Origin: an uncultured Collinsella sp.
Lineage (GTDB): Bacteria; Actinomycetota; Coriobacteriia; Coriobacteriales; Coriobacteriaceae
Assembly: GCA_900761995.1 (NCBI GenBank)
Contig: CAAFEY010000096.1
Location: forward strand, 1-47,847
Direction: 5' to 3'
DNA: 47,847 nt
Shown here: positions 1 through 7,304 of the stretch, piece after piece
How the letters are laid out: each line of letters opens with the position of its first letter
How positions within the stretch are numbered: the first letter of the stretch is position 1
Translations under genes and position numbers: made by a program
The notes under the pieces: model-generated
Seen by the model: only the letters and a program-made list of their open reading frames with translations
The model's database searches: none
Told to the model about the DNA's origin: nothing

Positions 1-453
1 GGTTCCCAGCACGGTACGGCGAATCGCCGCGTGCGCGCGGGCGTTACGGCGCAGGCCGCGAATGGCAGCGTCCACGATAAAACCCGTGACCAGTGCGATC
101 AGCGCTTTCGAAGCCAAAAGCATCGCCATAGTCTGCACGGGAACCTGCTCGGCAAGCAACAGCGGCAGCATCTCATCGGAGGTCGAAAGGAACACCGCCA
201 CCAACGTGCCCAAGGTCACGACACGGCCGGCGTACAGCGTTGCTGCCATGGCCGAAAATCCGCACTGCGGCACCATGCCCAGCAGCGAGCCAACCACGGG
301 ACCCGCAGCGCCGGCGCGCTTGATAGCGCCGTTGACGCGGTCGCCCGCAACGTGCTCAAGTGTCTCGAGAGCAAGATACGTCACCAACAAAAACGGCAGC
401 AGCGACAGCGTGTCCTTGCCGGCGTCGAGCAGAATATCAATCAGTAAATCCAT
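1..453 (-). CDS. ArsP_2-family putative metal exporter permease (3' end cut by window edge)
   Basis: Reading the minus strand from the ATG at 453 gives 151 open codons running off the window, so only the N-terminal half is present. The protein starts MDLLIDILLDAGKDTLSLLP and contains the stretches LVTYLALETLEH, GMVPQCGFSAMAATLYAGR and STSDEMLPLLLAEQ. I recognise these as typical of the ArsP_2 family of putative ten-helix heavy-metal (often called manganese) permeases. The visible part holds about three hydrophobic segments and the conserved PQCGF motif. A GAAAGG ribosome site lies upstream of the ATG. The family role (metal export across the cytoplasmic membrane) is inferred by homology and the substrate is unproven. 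Confidence 0.82.
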   Translation of the reverse strand, partial: MDLLIDILLDAGKDTLSLLPFLLVTYLALETLEHVAGDRVNGAIKRAGAAGPVVGSLLGMVPQCGFSAMAATLYAGRVVTLGTLVAVFLSTSDEMLPLLLAEQVPVQTMAMLLASKALIALVTGFIVDAAIRGLRRNARAHAAIRRTVLGT

Positions 454-624
454 GACGGATGGAACCTTTCGTGTCTTTCGGCAGCATTGTAAAAGTCCTA
501 GCGGTCAACTAGGGTATTGTAGTTGTCCCGGGCACGGTGCCAATAGTTGCCTATGGTAAACTATCATCTCGCCATAACTCAGTAACCTCGAGCCGCACAA
601 CGCGGCCCGTCCAAGGAGTAGCAT

Positions 625-1593
625 ATGAACGTATCGCAAGCACTCGAATACGAGCGCCAGCCGTTTATCCCCATGTTTATCTACGGCGACCACGGCGCCA
701 TGGAGTCCGAGCGCCAGAAGGGCGAGGAGGCCCTCAAGGTGCTCGAGACCGAGTACTTTACCGCCGAGGGCGACCCCGGCTTCGACTTTGCCACCGTGCG
801 CGACCTGGCCGACCGCAACCGCGACCTGTGCGACCAGATTGGCGAGGCGCGTCTGCGCAACGTGACGCCCGCGACGCTCTCGCGCGGCCTGTCCGATGCC
901 GACACCTGCGCCGCCATCGGCAAGATGCAAAAGCGCACCGCCGCGTCCGTTATGCGCGAAATCCGCGGCGACCGCGACGCGCTCGGCGTGGCCTACGCCC
1001 GCAAGCCCATCCAGGGCACCGTGCTCGGTATCGACATCGAGACCACCGGCCGTGCACCCGAGCGCGGCTATATCATCAACGTGGGCTGGGAGATCATGGA
1101 GCTCACCAGCGACGCCGTCCCGCATGACGCCGAGGCACACTACTGCGGCCTGCCCGACATCTACCGCGGCGAAGATGTGCCGCTGTCGAATATCCACCAC
1201 ATTACTTGGGACGACATCGACGGCAAAACGCCCTTCCGCGAGAACAAGGAGCTGCAAAAGCAGCTGCTCAAGCTTATGAAGAAGTACCCGTACATGGCGC
1301 ATAACGCCGCCTTTGAGGACAGCTGGTTCAAGATTCACCTGGACGGTTACGCCGAGGCACGCCGCGCAGGCAAGATCATCGTCATCGACTCGCGCCAGAT
1401 CTGCCGCAGCCTGGATGCCGACGTCCGCTCGCTCCCCCGCGAGTCCGCCCCCGCCGCGCTCGAGAACTGGGCACGCCGTCGCGGCACCCTCGCGCCCGAC
1501 GCCAACGAGCAGCATCTGGGTCTGGACGACACCGACCTCATGCTCCGCACGGTACAGGCCGAGTTCAACCTCAAGAACCTATTCGCGAAATAA
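625..1593 (+). CDS. DEDDh-type 3'-5' exonuclease (DnaQ-like)
   Basis: A 322-residue cytosolic protein. The exonuclease core starts near residue 130: Exo I is GIDIETTG (Asp and Glu metal ligands), Exo II is HNAAFEDSWF, and Exo III is the HLGLDDTDLM region, which supplies His and Asp. It would remove nucleotides from 3' ends of DNA or RNA. The N-terminal ~125 residues are mostly helical by composition and match no domain I know. No polymerase domain is fused, so it is a stand-alone exonuclease, possibly acting in repair or RNA processing. The start ATG follows CAAGGAG at a good distance. It is monocistronic and is followed by a hairpin at 1659-1694. Confidence 0.85.
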   Translation: MNVSQALEYERQPFIPMFIYGDHGAMESERQKGEEALKVLETEYFTAEGDPGFDFATVRDLADRNRDLCDQIGEARLRNVTPATLSRGLSDADTCAAIGKMQKRTAASVMREIRGDRDALGVAYARKPIQGTVLGIDIETTGRAPERGYIINVGWEIMELTSDAVPHDAEAHYCGLPDIYRGEDVPLSNIHHITWDDIDGKTPFRENKELQKQLLKLMKKYPYMAHNAAFEDSWFKIHLDGYAEARRAGKIIVIDSRQICRSLDADVRSLPRESAPAALENWARRRGTLAPDANEQHLGLDDTDLMLRTVQAEFNLKNLFAK

Positions 1594-1658
1594 CCGATCC
1601 ATCTGCGGGAGCGCCTGCCAGGCACAGTGCAATCCGTCTGGAGGCACCGGCACGCAGT

Positions 1659-1694
1659 AAACTAGGGCGCAGTCTCATGGCTGCACCCTAGTTT
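1659..1694 (+). terminator. Possible hairpin terminator after the exonuclease gene
   Basis: AAACTAGGG (1659-1667) pairs perfectly with CCCTAGTTT (1686-1694). No clear U-tract follows, so termination is only suggested. Confidence 0.35.
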
Positions 1695-1740
1695 GCATCA
1701 AAACGAGCAAATACGCATGCTTCACATAGTCGGCAGGTTG

Positions 1741-1773
1741 GCCCACCTACTTTTTTCGAGTTGTTCGGCCAGC
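1741..1773 (+). repeat. Copy A of a dispersed repeat encoding PPTFFELFGQ
   Basis: One frame reads PPTFFELFGQ from 1743. Related copies lie at 3373-3402 (PPTFFDLFGH) and, inverted, at 3565-3593 (SPTYFEMFGQ). The three flank the accessory gene at 2146-3354. No complete gene surrounds this copy. Confidence 0.55.
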
Positions 1774-2145
1774 TGAACCACTAGTCGAGGCCCCTTGAAC
1801 CGCAATCGAGCGCTATAGTCGCCCCAATTTCGCAACCAAACCCCATAAATCTACCTGAATCAATTCGAATAGGACGTTGCGATCGCACCATTCGTATAGG
1901 ATAAGGCCGAATAACTCAAATTATGTTGGTGAGGCATCTGAGCGGTCGGCAAAAACGCTTAGAAGCTACGAATCCGCAACTAAAGTTCACCAAAATGGGG
2001 CGGCCGACAGAAACCTCCCCAGCCGAAGCTGCCCCCCCTCAATACGACAGCTCAAAACCCACCGTTCGCAGAAGATAAGCCGCGCCCCAATACCGTTGCC
2101 CGAAGTTTCGGGCGTATATGGCGTCCGCTATGCCATCATGCGCGT

Positions 2146-3354
2146 ATGGGAATCGTTCTGTCACATACCACGGCACGCGCTGTATACCAAACAGTCAACT
2201 CGCTCGCAAGCTACGCGACCGATCCCATACCCATGGAAAAGATCAAGGTGTCTGCGCCGACCACGTCCGACCTGGAAGCGGCGCGAGCATGGCTCAACAG
2301 AAAGAATGTCGATTCTGAAAGCATCCATGTGCTGACGTTTTCCAATAATGCCAAAAGGCACCGCAAGGGCTGCATCTGCCACTGCACGCGCTATACGTTT
2401 GATGCAGAAAGCTACCTAGAACTCGAGCCGAACGTTTACATCGTCGATATCAAGCTGTGCGCGTTAGAAGCAGCAGCCGACCTCAACCTTTCGGAGCTCG
2501 TTGAGTATTACTTTGAAATCTGCGGCTCCTACGCGCTTGGAACGTCCGACGAAACTCAATATCGCGAGCGCCCAGCCCTAACCAGCGTTGAAGAGCTCAG
2601 AGCCTTCTTTTCAGAGGCATCGGGGTATCGTGGATCTAATAAAGCACTTAAGGCGCTTTCTTATGTACGCGAAGACTGTCGCTCCCCACTCGAAACGGCG
2701 TTTGTCATGATGCTGACAATGCCCAAGTCAATGGGTGGCTTAGCCATACGCGCTATCAAAACGGATTATCCGATCCCAGTCCCCAAAAGATACGCCGCCC
2801 TAACGCGACGGACGGTTTTCTACCTCGAGGCGCTGCTCGAAAATTCGATGACCGATATCGAATACAACGGCTTTTACCACGACGAGCCCGAGCAGCAATC
2901 AATTGACGAGGAGCGCCGAAACACGCTGCGAAACATGGGATATGCCGTTATCACAGTTAGTCGTCATTCATTTTTCAAGCAGTCCGCTTTTAGGCGGGTC
3001 ATGGAAGCGATTCGCATTCGCGAGAAGATCTGGCCCGGTCGACTCCCGGATAACTTCGCCATCCTGCAAGAAAATCTTCGTCAATTTGTCTTGCGGCGCT
3101 ACTTCGAATACGGTCGCCGCGTCCTGGAGACACTCAAAGAAGAAGAGGCCGCCAAGCGCGAAATTGCAAGCCAATATCCGCAAGCTGATGACCCGAGCAT
3201 CAACGATGTGCCCGAACCCGACGACATGCAACACGTCGGGGCCCTTGCTGAGGAAATCAATGGGCCTTGGGAATGCGACATGTTCGCAAAAATCGATGAA
3301 AACCGCACGGAAGACGACACGATTATTGATCTAATTGAGAATTCGCTCTTCTAA
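2146..3354 (+). CDS. Uncharacterised accessory protein with a DUF559/Vsr-like endonuclease fold at its C-terminus
   Basis: A 402-residue protein that I cannot name. It opens with MGIVLSHTTARAVYQTV, reminiscent of proteins that begin with a target-recognition or winged-helix segment. At about residues 236-280, IEYNGFYHD, followed by an Asp-Arg-rich helix and then GYAVITVSRHSFF, matches the pattern seen in DUF559/Vsr-type PD-(D/E)XK nucleases. The usual lysine is not evident, so activity is uncertain. The C-terminal ~60 residues are acidic. Codons are much more A-rich than in neighbouring genes, which suggests horizontal transfer. It stands alone between copies of a short repeat. A nuclease or DNA-binding role in mobile-element conflict is only an inference. 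Confidence 0.6.
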   Translation: MGIVLSHTTARAVYQTVNSLASYATDPIPMEKIKVSAPTTSDLEAARAWLNRKNVDSESIHVLTFSNNAKRHRKGCICHCTRYTFDAESYLELEPNVYIVDIKLCALEAAADLNLSELVEYYFEICGSYALGTSDETQYRERPALTSVEELRAFFSEASGYRGSNKALKALSYVREDCRSPLETAFVMMLTMPKSMGGLAIRAIKTDYPIPVPKRYAALTRRTVFYLEALLENSMTDIEYNGFYHDEPEQQSIDEERRNTLRNMGYAVITVSRHSFFKQSAFRRVMEAIRIREKIWPGRLPDNFAILQENLRQFVLRRYFEYGRRVLETLKEEEAAKREIASQYPQADDPSINDVPEPDDMQHVGALAEEINGPWECDMFAKIDENRTEDDTIIDLIENSLF

Positions 3355-3372
3355 AGGCGATCTCTGCGGATG

Positions 3373-3402
3373 TCCACCTACATTTTTCGACTTATTCGGC
3401 CA
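3373..3402 (+). repeat. Copy B of the dispersed PPTFF(E/D)LFG repeat
   Basis: This copy matches copy A at 1741-1773 over about 30 bases and keeps the reading PPTFFDLFGH. It starts 18 bases after the stop of the accessory gene. Confidence 0.55.
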
Positions 3403-3564
3403 CCGATGTACCAGATTGGCTGAAGCAATGCTCGATATAACTTTAGATAAAACTGATTCTGCAGGAACTCCCGTAGAGGAAGAACTGATTCTCGCGGTAT
3501 TTAACACGATAAAGTACAAATATGAACAGTTCTAATGCTTCTCAAGGTGGCTTTCTTAGCATGC

Positions 3565-3593
3565 TGGCCGAACATCTCGAAATATGTTGGCGA
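3565..3593 (-). repeat. Copy C of the dispersed repeat, inverted
   Basis: Read on the minus strand it encodes SPTYFEMFGQ. It matches copy B at 21 of 29 aligned bases, so it is more diverged than A is from B. Confidence 0.5.
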
Positions 3594-3669
3594 ACATTGC
3601 GTCGATGTCTCCCAACCCACAGAAAATCGCAGAGGCGGCAAGCAGTCATCGAAATTAACGCAAATTGTA

Positions 3670-3697
3670 TTGACATATGAACATACACTCATATAAT
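3670..3697 (+). promoter_or_regulatory. Sigma-70-type promoter of the arsR-HMA unit
   Basis: TTGACA at 3670-3675 and TATAAT at 3692-3697 are separated by 16 bases. The operator at 3675-3694 fills the spacer, so bound repressor would block polymerase. Confidence 0.8.
3675..3694 (+). promoter_or_regulatory. ArsR/SmtB-type operator 1
   Basis: ATATGAACATACACTCATAT is an imperfect dyad, ATATGA-N8-TCATAT, of the kind bound by SmtB/CadC repressors. It overlaps the promoter spacer. Related sites are at 3710-3729 and 4449-4468. Confidence 0.75.
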
Positions 3698-3709
3698 CGG
3701 AAGCAAGTT

Positions 3710-3729
3710 ATATGAGCGCATGTTCATAT
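3710..3729 (+). promoter_or_regulatory. ArsR/SmtB-type operator 2
   Basis: ATATGAGCGCATGTTCATAT has the same ATATGA-N8-TCATAT dyad as operator 1, in opposite half-site order. It lies between the -10 box and the regulator start. Confidence 0.75.
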
Positions 3730-3743
3730 GAAAGGATATTGCA

Positions 3744-4109
3744 ATGAGCATCCGCGTTGATGAAACGAAACCCGACATCGAGGCCACCGAACCCGCGATC
3801 CCCACCACCTGCTCGCCCGAGGACCTTCCCGACGAGGAGCTTCTCTACGACCTCGCCGACCTGTTCAAGGTCTTCAGCGACACCACGCGCATCAAGATCC
3901 TCTATGCCCTCATGGGCCGCGAGCTCTGCGTGGCAGACATCGCCGAAGCGACTGAAACCTCGCAGTCCGCGGTGTCGCACCAGCTGCGCACACTCAAGCA
4001 GTCGCACCTGGTTAAATTCCGGCGCGACGGGCGCAATATCCTCTACTCGCTCGCCGACGACCACGTCTACACCATGCTCAACCAGGGCATGAGCCATATC
4101 TGCGAATAG
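3744..4109 (+). CDS. ArsR/SmtB-family metal-sensing repressor
   Basis: A 121-residue winged-helix repressor. Residues ~35-105 form the HTH: VFSDTTRIKILYAL, then ELCVADIAEATETSQSAVSHQLRTL as the recognition region. The C-terminal helix reads DDHVYTMLNQGMSHICE. It places Asp, His, and 11 residues later His plus Glu, exactly as in the SmtB alpha-5 zinc site. ELCVAD also resembles the alpha-3 site of CadC-type sensors. It should bind the three ATATGA-N8-TCATAT sites and release them on zinc, cadmium or lead binding, so it represses itself, the HMA protein and the ATPase downstream. Metal identity is inferred. Confidence 0.92.
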   Translation: MSIRVDETKPDIEATEPAIPTTCSPEDLPDEELLYDLADLFKVFSDTTRIKILYALMGRELCVADIAEATETSQSAVSHQLRTLKQSHLVKFRRDGRNILYSLADDHVYTMLNQGMSHICE

Positions 4110-4172
4110 CAACCAATCACGGTACCAGCGCGGCCTGCACCCAAGCCGCAAAAACGGGGAAAGGAACCCACC

Positions 4173-4391
4173 ATGAAAAAGCAGTTTAAACTCGACGAGA
4201 TCGACTGCGCCAACTGTGCGCGCGAGCTTCAGGACGAGCTGGCCAAGCTCGAGGGCGTCAAATCCGTGTCCGTCAACTTTATGACCCAGAAGCTGACGCT
4301 CGAGGCCGATGAAGCCGAGTTCGACGAGGTCCTCGACCGCGTTGTGGAGTTCACCGCCGACGCCGAACCGGACTGCGAGATCATTCTCTAG
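4173..4391 (+). CDS. Heavy-metal-associated (HMA) domain protein
   Basis: A 72-residue protein made of a single HMA ferredoxin-like domain. Its metal loop is DEIDCANCARE (CxxC at Cys12 and Cys15), and SVNFMTQKLTLE forms the second strand. It would carry a soft metal ion in the cytosol and pass it to the P1B-ATPase encoded next. It follows the ArsR gene by 63 bases and an AAAGGAAC ribosome site. The ATPase itself has no N-terminal HMA domain, so this separate chaperone probably supplies that function. An operator copy lies between this gene and the ATPase, so the two may be made from linked but separately controlled promoters. Confidence 0.9.
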   Translation: MKKQFKLDEIDCANCARELQDELAKLEGVKSVSVNFMTQKLTLEADEAEFDEVLDRVVEFTADAEPDCEIIL

Positions 4392-4448
4392 CCCAGGTTT
4401 ACGCCAACCCGCAAGGCCGCGCTTGCCGCGGCCTTTGCTCGCGAAATT

Positions 4449-4468
4449 ATATGAGCGAGTGTTCATAC
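4449..4468 (+). promoter_or_regulatory. ArsR/SmtB-type operator 3, upstream of the P1B-ATPase
   Basis: ATATGAGCGAGTGTTCATAC closely matches operators 1 and 2 and lies 23 bases before the ATPase start. It implies a second repressor-controlled promoter inside the cluster. I could not place convincing -35 and -10 boxes. Confidence 0.7.
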
Positions 4469-4491
4469 ATTCAAATGGGAGGATACGAGTC

Positions 4492-6444
4492 ATGGCCACC
4501 GCCGACCCCAAGAAAAAAAAGAAGAAGCGCAAGAAAAAAGAGTCACTCGAGCATAAGCGCAACCGCATCCTGGTAGCGCTGGGCATTTTTGCCGTGGTGT
4601 ACGCCCTCGATGAGCTCGGCACCCTCACCGCCGCATTCGGCACCCCGGGCGACATCTACGCCAGCTTTGTGCTGTTCCTCGTGCCGTTTTTGATTGCTGG
4701 CTACGACGTACTGCAAAAGGCATTCAATAACATCCGCCGCGGCAAGGCGTTCGACGAGAGCTTCCTCATGGCTGTCGCGACCATCGGCGCGTTTGCCATG
4801 GTGCTCTTCCCCGACACCGATCCGCACATGGCCGAAGGCGCAGCCGTCATGCTGTTCTATCAGGTTGGCGAGCTGTTCCAGGCATATGCCGTGGGCAAAA
4901 GCCGCAAGTCGATCAGCGCCATGATGGACATCGCGCCCGACTACGCTAACGTCGAGCAGCCCGACGGCACACTCGAGCAGGTCTTCCCCGATGACATCGC
5001 CGTCGGCACCGTGATCGTGGTCAAGCCCGGCGAGCGCGTGCCTATCGACGGCGCCATCGTCGAGGGCGAAACCCAGCTCGACACCGCCGCCCTTACCGGC
5101 GAGTCGGTCCCCCGCCCGGCCAAAACCGGAGACGATATCATCAGCGGCTGCATCAACATGACGGGGCTCATCCACGTGCGCACCACCAAGCCATTTGGCG
5201 AGTCCACTGTCGCGCGCGTCCTGGAGCTCGTAGAAAACGCCAGCGAAAAGAAGGCGCGTACCGAGAACTTCATCACGCGCTTTGCCCGCGTCTACACGCC
5301 CGCCGTCACCGGCGCGGCCGCGGTGCTCGCGCTCGGCGGCGGCCTAATCACCGGCGCCTGGTCCGACTGGATCCTGCGCGGCCTGACTTTCCTGGTCGTC
5401 AGCTGCCCGTGCGCGTTGGTGATCAGCGTCCCGCTCAGCTTCTTTGGCGGCATTGGCGGCGCCTCCAAGCTGGGCGTTCTCATCAAGGGTTCTAACTACC
5501 TCGAGACGCTCGCCGACGTGGACACCGTCGTCTTCGACAAGACCGGCACGCTCACCAACGGCACGTTCTCGGTCGTGGCAGTACACCCCGAAGCCGGCTA
5601 TACCGAGCAATCGCTGCTTGAGGTCGCAGCCCTTGCGGAGTCGTTCTCCGATCACCCCATCGCGCAGTCGGTACGCGCCGCCTACCAGGGCGAGCTCGAC
5701 CCCAAGCGCGTGACGGATTCCGCCAATGACGCAGGCCACGGCGTGTCGGCGACCATCGACGGCAAGCACGTCGTCGTCGGCAACGCCAAAATGCTCGCTG
5801 CGACCGGCGTTGAAGCACCGGACTGTAAGGTTGTCGGCACGATCCTCCACGTACTCGTTGACGGCGTGTACGCCGGCCACATCGTGATTGCAGACACCGT
5901 TAAGGCCGATGCCGAGCAAACGATTCGCGACCTGCACGCCGCCGGCGTCAAGCGCACCGTCATGCTCACGGGCGACCGCGAGGAAGTGGCTGCTGCGGTG
6001 GCCAAGCAGCTCTGCCTCGACGAGTTCCACGCGCAGCTGCTGCCGGGCGACAAGGTCGAACGTGTTGAAGCGCTGCTCGCGGCCGAAAGCGGCAAAAGCA
6101 AGCTCGCCTTTGTCGGCGACGGCATCAACGATGCGCCCGTGCTCACCCGCGCAGACGTTGGCATTGCCATGGGCGCTATGGGTTCCGACGCCGCGATTGA
6201 GGCCGCCGACGTGGTGCTCATGGACGACAAGCCGTCCAACATTTCCCGCGCGATCCGCGTGGCACGCAAGACCATGGCGATTGTCTGGCAGAACATCATC
6301 TTTGCGCTGGGCGTTAAGCTGCTGATACTTGTGCTGGCAGCGCTGGGCATCGCCAACATGTGGCTTGCTGTGTTCGGCGACGTGGGCGTGGCGATCATCG
6401 CCATCCTGAACGCCATGCGCGCGATGGGTGTCAAGAACCTGTAG
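4492..6444 (+). CDS. P1B-type heavy-metal translocating ATPase (Zn/Cd/Pb type)
   Basis: A 650-residue membrane pump. It begins with a lysine-rich cytosolic tail in place of an HMA domain. Key motifs are LTGESVPRPA (actuator domain), SCPCALVIS in the transport helix (the CPC metal site), DKTGTLTNG (phosphorylated Asp), MLTGDRE, and GDGINDAPVL. The last helices contain an Asp in VFGDVGVAIIAI, at the position used by zinc/cadmium exporters. It should expel divalent soft metals using ATP. I chose the ATG at 4492, after GGGAGGATACGAGTC; the longer open frame would run through the HMA gene. It is regulated by operator 3. A very large hairpin follows at 6461-6587. Confidence 0.93.
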   Translation: MATADPKKKKKKRKKKESLEHKRNRILVALGIFAVVYALDELGTLTAAFGTPGDIYASFVLFLVPFLIAGYDVLQKAFNNIRRGKAFDESFLMAVATIGAFAMVLFPDTDPHMAEGAAVMLFYQVGELFQAYAVGKSRKSISAMMDIAPDYANVEQPDGTLEQVFPDDIAVGTVIVVKPGERVPIDGAIVEGETQLDTAALTGESVPRPAKTGDDIISGCINMTGLIHVRTTKPFGESTVARVLELVENASEKKARTENFITRFARVYTPAVTGAAAVLALGGGLITGAWSDWILRGLTFLVVSCPCALVISVPLSFFGGIGGASKLGVLIKGSNYLETLADVDTVVFDKTGTLTNGTFSVVAVHPEAGYTEQSLLEVAALAESFSDHPIAQSVRAAYQGELDPKRVTDSANDAGHGVSATIDGKHVVVGNAKMLAATGVEAPDCKVVGTILHVLVDGVYAGHIVIADTVKADAEQTIRDLHAAGVKRTVMLTGDREEVAAAVAKQLCLDEFHAQLLPGDKVERVEALLAAESGKSKLAFVGDGINDAPVLTRADVGIAMGAMGSDAAIEAADVVLMDDKPSNISRAIRVARKTMAIVWQNIIFALGVKLLILVLAALGIANMWLAVFGDVGVAIIAILNAMRAMGVKNL

Positions 6445-6460
6445 TGTTTGTGGTCTGTCC

Positions 6461-6587
6461 GGTCGGGGCCGGGCTTGGTTTTGAAAACGTCCTCGCGCAT
6501 GAGGCCCGTCTATCCTGCTCCTGCGGAGCAACGGAAAGACGGGCCTCGCGCTGCGGAGTGTTTTCAAAACCAAGCCCGGCCCCGACC
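6461..6587 (+). repeat. 127-bp giant hairpin after the P1B-ATPase
   Basis: The outer arms 6461-6488 and 6560-6587 are perfect 28-bp inverted copies. Inside them, GAGGCCCGTCT (6501-6511) pairs perfectly with AGACGGGCCTC (6537-6547), and a small TGCTCC/GGAGCA hairpin caps the structure. It starts 16 bases after the stop. It could stop transcription in either direction, or it could be a palindromic mobile repeat. No open frame runs through it. Confidence 0.8.
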
Positions 6588-6685
6588 TGCGTTGACACAG
6601 CTAGCGGTTCTTGGGCATCGCTTGCTGGTGGGGTTCCTTGTCTGAGTTGGACTTAGTTGGTGGGACCACTCGTCTCGGTCGCTGT

Positions 6686-6706
6686 CCCGCGCCGTTCCGG
6701 CGCGGG
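6686..6706 (-). terminator. Possible hairpin terminator after the DtxR-family gene
   Basis: CCCGCGCC (6686-6693) pairs perfectly with GGCGCGGG (6699-6706) over a 5-base loop. It lies 22 bases beyond the stop of the minus-strand regulator. There is no T-tract, so it is a weak candidate. Confidence 0.35.
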
Positions 6707-6727
6707 AGGCGCGCCACTGCGGGAGTG

Positions 6728-7117
6728 CTAGTCGGTCATTGTTGGCGCCGAAGCACCGTCCCGTCCCAGCATCGCCCTCAGCTTCTCGAAGCTTTCCTCG
6801 CTTAGGCAGTGCTCCATGTGGCAGCCCTCTTGCGACGCGACCTCAGCCGAAACACCCGCATCCTCCAGCAGCCCCACGAAAAAGCAGTGACGCTCCCACA
6901 TTTGACGAGCGACCTCCAGACCACGCTCCGTCAGATGAACGTCGCGCTTGCCCATTTCGACATAGCCGTTGCTTTCCAGCGTCGCCATGGCCTTGGAAAC
7001 GCTCGCCTTGGTTACGCCGAGGTACTCCGCAACGTCGATCGAGCGCACGATGCCCTGGCGTTCCGACAGAACGTAGATCGATTCGAGATAGTCTTCTCCG
7101 GATTCACGTAGGGCCAT
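6728..7117 (-). CDS. DtxR/MntR-family metal-dependent regulator
   Basis: A 129-residue protein starting MALRESGEDYLESIYVL. The winged helix occupies residues ~5-65 (RSIDVAEYLGVTKASVSKAM as recognition region). The dimerisation and metal-binding part contains RHCFF and EGCHMEHCLS. The ligand pattern mixes two subfamilies: Asp in EDYLE, as in MntR, but Cys-x-x-Glu-His, as in DtxR/IdeR. There is no SH3-like third domain, which fits an MntR-sized protein. The ATG at 7117 follows GAAAGGCGG; a longer open frame upstream lacks a ribosome site and crosses the likely operator. It probably represses manganese or iron uptake genes elsewhere, since no importer is adjacent. Confidence 0.88.
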   Translation of the reverse strand: MALRESGEDYLESIYVLSERQGIVRSIDVAEYLGVTKASVSKAMATLESNGYVEMGKRDVHLTERGLEVARQMWERHCFFVGLLEDAGVSAEVASQEGCHMEHCLSEESFEKLRAMLGRDGASAPTMTD

Positions 7118-7142
7118 GGGCCGCCTTTCGCGATGATTGCTA

Positions 7143-7221
7143 GTTAGCCTTTGGATACTTTCCACGGCTAACTTTACCGCAAAAGTTGCCCATGTCTTAC
7201 TACTTTGCCTAAAAGTTAGCC
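7143..7221 (-). promoter_or_regulatory. Candidate operator region with GTTAGCC half-sites
   Basis: GTTAGCC occurs at 7143-7149 and 7215-7221, and inverted (GGCTAAC) at 7166-7172. GGCTAACTTT (7166-7175) and AAAGTTGCC (7182-7190) form an imperfect dyad. It lies upstream of the DtxR-family gene, so autoregulation is plausible. Confidence 0.4.
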
Positions 7222-7244
7222 GTGTTTCACAAAACGTGCGGGAC

Positions 7245-7281
7245 GAAAACAAAATGGGGACGCCCCGCAAGGAGTGTCCCC
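7245..7281 (-). terminator. Intrinsic terminator of the ABC-F/Cof unit
   Basis: On the minus strand an 11-bp stem (7256-7281, one mismatch, GCAA loop on the plus strand) is followed by ATTTTGTTTTCG. It lies just past the Cof stop and just before the DtxR promoter. Confidence 0.65.
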
Positions 7282-7304
7282 AGGTGCCAGGTGCCGGCCC
7301 GCAG

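Larger units (their letters stand above)
1594..2145. other. Gene-poor intergenic region with a hairpin and a degenerate repeat
   Basis: No convincing gene is visible in these ~550 bases. They hold a 9-bp hairpin at 1659-1694 and copy A of a short dispersed repeat at 1741-1773. The following A/C-rich stretch is unlike the high-GC flanks. Small open frames here have no ribosome site or recognisable product. Confidence 0.5.
3355..3743. other. Intergenic region with two repeat copies and the arsR promoter
   Basis: Short open frames here (66 and 63 codons, on opposite strands) share only the peptide of the dispersed repeat, so I do not call them genes. The right end holds a strong promoter and two operators for the metal-sensor gene. 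Confidence 0.5.

Noticed and set aside
1877..2335. 152-codon open frame before the accessory gene
   Set aside because: It has no ribosome site and no family resemblance, and it overlaps the better-supported frame from 2146.
3335..3692. Two small open frames on opposite strands
   Set aside because: They share only the short repeat peptide, lack ribosome sites and overlap each other, so I treat them as repeat DNA.
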